Origin: Falsiroseomonas oleicola
GTDB taxonomy: Bacteria; Pseudomonadota; Alphaproteobacteria; Acetobacterales; Acetobacteraceae
Direction: 5' to 3'
Length of the DNA: 64,000 nucleotides
NCBI RefSeq assembly: GCF_019029495.1
Contig: NZ_JAERQM010000005.1
Coordinates: forward strand, 1 to 64,000
In this document: positions 60,089 to 64,000 of the stretch, piece by piece
Layout of the letters: the number at the start of each line of letters is the position of its first letter
How positions within the stretch are numbered: position 1 is the stretch's first letter
Position numbers and translations under genes: made by a program
The notes under the pieces: model-generated
What the model saw: the letters and a program-made list of their open reading frames with translations, nothing else
Database searches by the model: none
What the model was told of the DNA's origin: nothing

Positions 60089-61045
60089 TCAGGCGGCCTT
60101 GCGGAAATGCGCGAGGCCGCCGCTGCGCAGCAGGGTGCTCGGCAGGCGGCGGCCGACCACCTCCTCCGCCAGCCGGCCGGCCGCGACCAGCACATCGAGG
60201 TCGATGCCGGTGGCGATGCCCATCTCCTCGCACAACAGGGCCAGCTCCTCCGTCGCGATATTGCCCGGCGCGCCGGGCTGGCCGGCGAAGGGGCAGCCGC
60301 CCAGGCCGCCCACGGTGGTGTCGAAGCGGGAAATGCCGAGACGCAGCCCGGCATGGGCATTGGCGATGCCGAGGCCGCGGGTGTCGTGCAGATGCAGGAT
60401 GATGGACAGGTCCGGCCAGCGGCTGCGGACCTCGCCGATCACCCGCTCGATCCGCGCCGGGGTCGCCCAGCCCATGGTGTCGGCCAGCGTGGCTTCCGTC
60501 AGCGTCAGGCCCTGTTCGGCGCCGATGGAGAAGGCATCGGCCAGCGCCTCGACCACCTTGGCCGGCGGCACATCGCCTGAATAGTTGCAGCCGAAGGCCG
60601 CCTGCACGCTGATCCGCGGTACCGCCACGCCGGCCGCCAGATGCGCGGTGACATTGGTGCGCTGCGCCTCCAGGTTCTTGGCCCGGTCACGGTTCAGGTT
60701 CTTCAGGCTGAAGGCCTCGGACGCCACGACGGTGATGGCACCCTCCACCTTCAGCCGGTCCCGAAAAGCCAAAGCCCGGTTCAGCCCGGCGGCGTTGAAC
60801 CACAGCGCGGTGTAGGTCACGCCCGGCTTCGGTGCGAAGCCGGCGACCACAGCCTCCGCATCCGCCCAGCCCGGGACCAGCTTGGGCGAGACGAAGGAGC
60901 AGACCTGGATGTGATGCAGCCCGGTGGCGGAAAGCGCGTCCACCAGTGCCACCTTGCGATCCGTGGCGATGGGGCCGGGCTCGATCTGGAAACCCTCGCG
61001 CGGGCCTTCCTCACGGATTTCGACGGATGTGGGCAGATCGGTCAT
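60089..61045 (-). CDS. Hydroxymethylglutaryl-CoA lyase-like (HMGL family) enzyme
   Basis: A 318-residue TIM-barrel protein: EIREEGPREGFQ near the N-terminus, HHIQVCSFVSPKLVPGWADA, LHLHDTRGLGIANAHAGL with the metal-binding His-x-His, and GGLGGCPFAGQPGAPGNIAT with the conserved Cys loop. HMG-CoA lyase cleaves HMG-CoA to acetoacetate and acetyl-CoA. The usual Arg-Asp-Gly metal motif is Arg-Glu-Gly here, so a different 3-hydroxy-acyl-CoA substrate is possible. It stands alone, read leftward toward the terminator element. Confidence 0.88.
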   Translation of the reverse strand: MTDLPTSVEIREEGPREGFQIEPGPIATDRKVALVDALSATGLHHIQVCSFVSPKLVPGWADAEAVVAGFAPKPGVTYTALWFNAAGLNRALAFRDRLKVEGAITVVASEAFSLKNLNRDRAKNLEAQRTNVTAHLAAGVAVPRISVQAAFGCNYSGDVPPAKVVEALADAFSIGAEQGLTLTEATLADTMGWATPARIERVIGEVRSRWPDLSIILHLHDTRGLGIANAHAGLRLGISRFDTTVGGLGGCPFAGQPGAPGNIATEELALLCEEMGIATGIDLDVLVAAGRLAEEVVGRRLPSTLLRSGGLAHFRKAA

Positions 61046-61166
61046 GGCGCGTTCTCCTGAACCGGCAGGATAGACCCCCGCCCGGGGGATGCGGAACCCT
61101 GGCGCCGTTCCGATCAGGGTGGCGCGAAGCGCCGAGCGGCCGCCGCGGCCTATGCCGCGCAGCCAA

Positions 61167-61212
61167 GCCGCCGGAGGCGGCGCCCGTCACGCCTTTGGCG
61201 TGCCTACGGCAC
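61167..61212. terminator. Cluster of three small hairpins after the metallophosphoesterase gene
   Basis: GCCGCC-GGA-GGCGGC (61167-61181), CACGCC-TTT-GGCGTG (61188-61202) and GTGCC-TAC-GGCAC (61200-61212). They lie 19-64 bases past the stop of the leftward gene at 61231. A T-rich stretch precedes rather than follows them, so termination is only probable. The rest of 61046-61230 shows nothing recognisable. Confidence 0.45.
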
Positions 61213-61230
61213 GACTGAGGGCATGAAAAA

Positions 61231-61962
61231 TTACGCCCAGGAGGGCAGGTCGATCCACGCCAGATGCCCGCCCTTGCCGGCGCCGCAATCGAGAAAGATG
61301 CAGCGGCCGCCCAGCGCGCCCTCGGCCACGAAGGGGCGCCCGTCCAGGCTGCGCCGGTCATGGCCGCAGACCACGGTGACATCGGCCGGGATCTTGTCCA
61401 CCCAGTCATGCACCCGGTCCGGGAAGCCATCATGCCGCATGCGTCCCGTCACCTGGCCGAACAGCGCCCGCGTCACCAGCCCCTGCGCCTTCTGCGTCCC
61501 CGCATCGGGCGGCGGCGCGCTGTGCAGCATGCCGGGATGGTAGCCGCCATGGACGAAGATGCGCCCGCCATCGCGGATCCAGGCCGGGGCGCGGCCGATT
61601 TCCTCGATCGCGCGCGCCTTCAGCACATCGCCATCCGGCGCGGCATCCAGCTGCGCCAGGGTCTTGCCCAGCCCATCGGCCTGGATGCGCAGCTGCGTGC
61701 CGGTCAGCGCCCGGCGCAGCTTGTGGTCGTGATTGCCGAGCAGGAACAGCCCCTGGCCGGCATCGATCAGCGCGAACATCCGGCGCAGCACCTCCGGACT
61801 GTCCGGCCCGTGATCGACCAGGTCGCCGAGCTGGATGACGAACATGTCGGCCGCCAGCGCGCCTTCCACGGCATGGATGAAGGCCGCCGCATCGCCATGC
61901 ACATCGGCCACCACACGCAGCCCGGCGAAGCCGCGCCACAGATGTTCGGGGCGCGGCATCAT
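61231..61962 (-). CDS. Metallophosphoesterase (Ser/Thr phosphatase/Ap4A hydrolase-like)
   Basis: A 243-residue calcineurin-like phosphoesterase. The metal motifs appear in order: VVADVHGD, QLGDLVDHGPDS, LLGNHDHK, VHGGYHP and VCGHDRRS. This order resembles PrpE/ApaH-type enzymes, which hydrolyse phosphoproteins or dinucleoside tetraphosphates; an RNA or nucleotide role is possible. It overlaps the photolyase stop by four bases (ATGA). Confidence 0.9.
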   Translation of the reverse strand: MMPRPEHLWRGFAGLRVVADVHGDAAAFIHAVEGALAADMFVIQLGDLVDHGPDSPEVLRRMFALIDAGQGLFLLGNHDHKLRRALTGTQLRIQADGLGKTLAQLDAAPDGDVLKARAIEEIGRAPAWIRDGGRIFVHGGYHPGMLHSAPPPDAGTQKAQGLVTRALFGQVTGRMRHDGFPDRVHDWVDKIPADVTVVCGHDRRSLDGRPFVAEGALGGRCIFLDCGAGKGGHLAWIDLPSWA

Positions 61963-63392
61963 GCGCGCAGCGCCTCGAAGGCCGCGAGCGCCCGGGCGCG
62001 GCCTTCCGCATGGTCGATCACGGGGCGGGGATAGGTCTGGCCCAGCCGCACCCCGGCGGCGGCGAGGATCTCCGGCGGCGCCTCCCAGGGCTTGTGGACA
62101 TAGGCATCCGGCAGCTTCGCCAGCTCCGGCACCCAGCGGCGGACGAAGGCGCCGTCCGGGTCGAACTTCTCGCCCTGGAGCATCGGGTTGAAGACCCGGA
62201 AATAGGGCGCCGCATCCGTGCCGCAGCCCGCCACCCATTGCCAGGAGGCGCTGTTGGAGGCGAGGTCCGCATCCACCAGCGTGTCCCAGAACCAGGCCGC
62301 GCCGTCCTGCCAGGGCTGCATCAGGTGCTTCACCAGCAGGCTGGCCACGATCATCCGCACCCGGTTGTGCATCCAGCCGCTGCGCCAGAGCTGGCGCATG
62401 CCGGCATCGACGATGGGATAGCCGGTGCGCCCCTGCTGCCAGGCCGCCAGCAGCTTCGCATCCGGCTGCCAGGGAAAGCGGGCGAATTCGGCGCGCAGCG
62501 GTGCCTCCGGCATTTCGGGGCGGTGCCACAGCAGGTGATAGGCGAATTCACGCCAGAGGATTTCCTTCAGGAAGGTCTCCGTGCCCTTCGCCCCCGCCTT
62601 GGCGGCGCGCGCCGCATGCCAGACCTGGCCTGGCGAAATCTCCCCCCAGCGCAGATGCGGCGAGAGGCCGGAGGAGCTGTCGCGGCCCGGCAGGTTGCGC
62701 TCGGCATCGTAGCGGTCGAGGGCCCGGGCGGTGAAACGCGCCAGCCGCGCCGCGGCGCCATCCTCCCCCGGCTGCCAATGCGTGCCGAATTCCGCCGCCC
62801 AGTCGGGCTCGTCCGGAACGGGGTAGAGCGGCAGATCGTCCAGCGCCTCGCCGCCCGCGGGCAAAGCGGGGCAGGAGATGCGCGCGGGCGCCGGAAGGGG
62901 CGCCGCTGGCTCACCGAGCGCAAAAATCGCCTTGGCGAAAGGGCTGTAGACGGCATAGGGCGTGCCGCTGCCGGAGGTGACGAGGTGCGGTTCCCGCAGG
63001 ATGGCCGTGGTGTGCAGCACCAGGCCGGCACCGGCACCCTCCAGCGCCTCATGCACCCGCCGGCTTTGCCCCCGCGCCCAGGGCTCATAGGCGCGGCCGG
63101 CATGGACCTGCCGGGCGCCGACCGCCTGGGCCAGGGCCGGAAGCACGACCTCCGCCCGGCCGCGCGCCAGCAGCAGCCCGGCGCCGCGCGCGGCCAGGGC
63201 CTCACGCAGGGAGGCCAGGCTGGCGCGCAGCCACCAGCGCGCCGCGCCGCCCAGGCCATGTGGGCCGGCGGCGTCCTCGTCCAGGATGAACACCGGCAAT
63301 ACGGATCGCCCCTCCGCCAGGGCGGCGGTCAAAGCGGGGTGGTCGGTCAGGCGCAGGTCCTGGCGGAACCATAGCAGCGAAGTCTCGGTCAT
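61959..63392 (-). CDS. phrB: Deoxyribodipyrimidine photo-lyase
   Basis: A 477-residue photolyase. The N-terminal antenna domain starts LLWFRQDLRLTDHPAL. The FAD domain has SGLSPHLRWGEISPGQVW, WREFAYHLLWHRPEMP, GYPIVDAGMRQLWRSGWMHN and NSASWQWVAGCGTDAAPYFR. These are class I CPD photolyase blocks, repairing UV pyrimidine dimers with blue light. The ATG at 63392 is favoured (GGAGGGA adjacent); an ATG at 63401 would add three residues. It is co-transcribed with the metallophosphoesterase gene. Confidence 0.95.
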   Translation of the reverse strand: MTETSLLWFRQDLRLTDHPALTAALAEGRSVLPVFILDEDAAGPHGLGGAARWWLRASLASLREALAARGAGLLLARGRAEVVLPALAQAVGARQVHAGRAYEPWARGQSRRVHEALEGAGAGLVLHTTAILREPHLVTSGSGTPYAVYSPFAKAIFALGEPAAPLPAPARISCPALPAGGEALDDLPLYPVPDEPDWAAEFGTHWQPGEDGAAARLARFTARALDRYDAERNLPGRDSSSGLSPHLRWGEISPGQVWHAARAAKAGAKGTETFLKEILWREFAYHLLWHRPEMPEAPLRAEFARFPWQPDAKLLAAWQQGRTGYPIVDAGMRQLWRSGWMHNRVRMIVASLLVKHLMQPWQDGAAWFWDTLVDADLASNSASWQWVAGCGTDAAPYFRVFNPMLQGEKFDPDGAFVRRWVPELAKLPDAYVHKPWEAPPEILAAAGVRLGQTYPRPVIDHAEGRARALAAFEALRA

Positions 63393-63434
63393 TCCCTCCA
63401 TGTAGGGGCATTCCGCCCGGAAGGCAGCCATCAC

Positions 63435-63456
63435 TGGTTCAACAGCGAACGAACCA
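63435..63456. promoter_or_regulatory. Inverted repeat TGGTTC-N10-GAACCA in the photolyase/fasciclin gap
   Basis: TGGTTC (63435-63440) and GAACCA (63451-63456) are perfect arms, with GTTC/GAAC nested inside. It lies in the 155-base gap between the divergent photolyase and fasciclin genes, 43 bases from the photolyase start. A shared stress operator is possible, but nothing shows which regulator. Confidence 0.35.
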
Positions 63457-63547
63457 ATCCTGAGACAGCGCGTTCTTCCCCCGACCGCTTGATACCTGTC
63501 CAACCTCGCGGGCGGGCATCGCGGGCCATTGTTGAAGGATATTCCGA

Positions 63548-64000
63548 ATGATCCAGACCCGAATGATGCGTCGCGGCTTCCTGACGATCGGCACCATGGC
63601 CGCGGCCGGCACCATCGCCGCGCCCGCCCTCCTGCGTGCCCAGACCGTCCCGCCGACCCGCACCCTGGCCGACACCATGGCCGCCGACCCGCGCTTCGCG
63701 CGCTTTCTCGACCTGATTTCGCGCGCGGCGCTGGTGGAGGAGTTCCGCTCCGCCCAGCCGATGACGGTCTTCGCGCCGACCGATGCCGCCTTCTTCGGCG
63801 CGCCGGCCAATCTGCTTCAGCAGCTGACCGGCACCGGCGGCAGCCAGGACCAGGTGGACCGCCAGCGCCTCGCCGCGCTGATCAACTACCACGTCGTCCC
63901 GGGCGCCTTCCGCGCCTCGGAACTGATGGGCAATGACCGCCGCCTGCGCACGCGCAACGGCGCCGACATTTCCATCAACGGCACGACCGAGGGTGTGTTG
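63548..64000 (+). CDS. Fasciclin domain protein (cut by the window end)
   Basis: The first 151 residues of a secreted fasciclin (FAS1) protein. The N-terminus is twin-arginine-like (MMRRGFLTIGTMAAAGTIAA) with cleavage near LLRAQ. The FAS1 domain has the H1 motif TVFAPTDAAFFG and the H2 motif INYHVVPGAF. AAGGA eight bases before the ATG at 63548. FAS1 proteins mediate adhesion or surface contact. The frame is open at 64000, so the C-terminus is outside the window. Confidence 0.92.
   Translation, partial: MIQTRMMRRGFLTIGTMAAAGTIAAPALLRAQTVPPTRTLADTMAADPRFARFLDLISRAALVEEFRSAQPMTVFAPTDAAFFGAPANLLQQLTGTGGSQDQVDRQRLAALINYHVVPGAFRASELMGNDRRLRTRNGADISINGTTEGVL

Noticed and set aside
63435-63456. EcfG-type stress promoter (GGAAC with a downstream TT box) for the photolyase
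   Set aside because: GAACC and GGTTC arms are present, but no GGAAC box with correctly spaced minus-10 element could be found on either strand.

Overview
The window is very GC-rich and densely coded, with strong third-position GC, frequent GTG/TTG starts and 1, 4 or 8-base gene overlaps. It has no rRNA, tRNA, CRISPR array, transposase or phage gene that I can see. Nine Bug/TctC-type periplasmic receptors, two Dpp-type peptide ABC systems, many FAD oxidoreductases and ring-opening amidohydrolases point to a free-living alphaproteobacterial heterotroph. Acetobacteraceae of the Roseomonas type is my best guess. That placement is inference from gene style; no ribosomal marker is present.

Layout. 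Positions 1-5706: a damaged acyltransferase, a tiny membrane protein, a decayed stretch, then a cyclase/Bug pair facing an IclR regulator/amidase pair across a perfect palindrome. Positions 5707-16479: a long minus-strand array with an isomerase-fold protein, 5-hydroxyisourate hydrolase, a PuuE-like deacetylase, a hydantoin-racemase-fold protein, a TraB/GumN protein, two Bugs, a gamma-glutamyltransferase, a MATE pump, an acyl-CoA dehydrogenase and an SDR. Positions 16552-20241: a Bug overlapping a signal-less BMP-like protein, then mscL and an unusual M20 protein. Positions 20417-26435: a complete peptide ABC operon (receptor, two permeases, two ATPases) plus a GST.

Positions 26437-41944 are the most striking block. 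A minus-strand Bug and peptide-binding receptor diverge from two sets of opine-oxidase-like subunits (DAO flavoprotein, small 2Fe-2S subunit, FAD/NAD(P) subunit with a BFD-type cysteine motif). The second set has an extra DAO, an SDR and a stranded Dpp-type ATPase, and runs straight into receptor, two permeases and the partner ATPase. I read this as one locus that imports and oxidises a small amino-acid-derived compound; the substrate cannot be told from sequence.

Positions 41946-47360: a quinone-reductase-like protein diverges from a minimal four-gene archaic (Csu-like) chaperone-usher pilus operon with an unusually AT-rich promoter. Positions 47385-51731: two Bugs around a fumarate-reductase-like flavoprotein, a DUF1289 protein and a signal-less PhnD-like protein. 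Positions 51825-59986: a GntR-led minus operon (NHL propeller, hydantoinase, MmgE/PrpD) diverges from two Bugs, a creatininase-family protein and a maleate-isomerase-like protein. Together they look like uptake and stepwise opening of a cyclic amide. Positions 60014-64000: a repeat-derived terminator, an HMG-CoA-lyase-like enzyme, a metallophosphoesterase, a photolyase and the start of a fasciclin protein cut by the window end.
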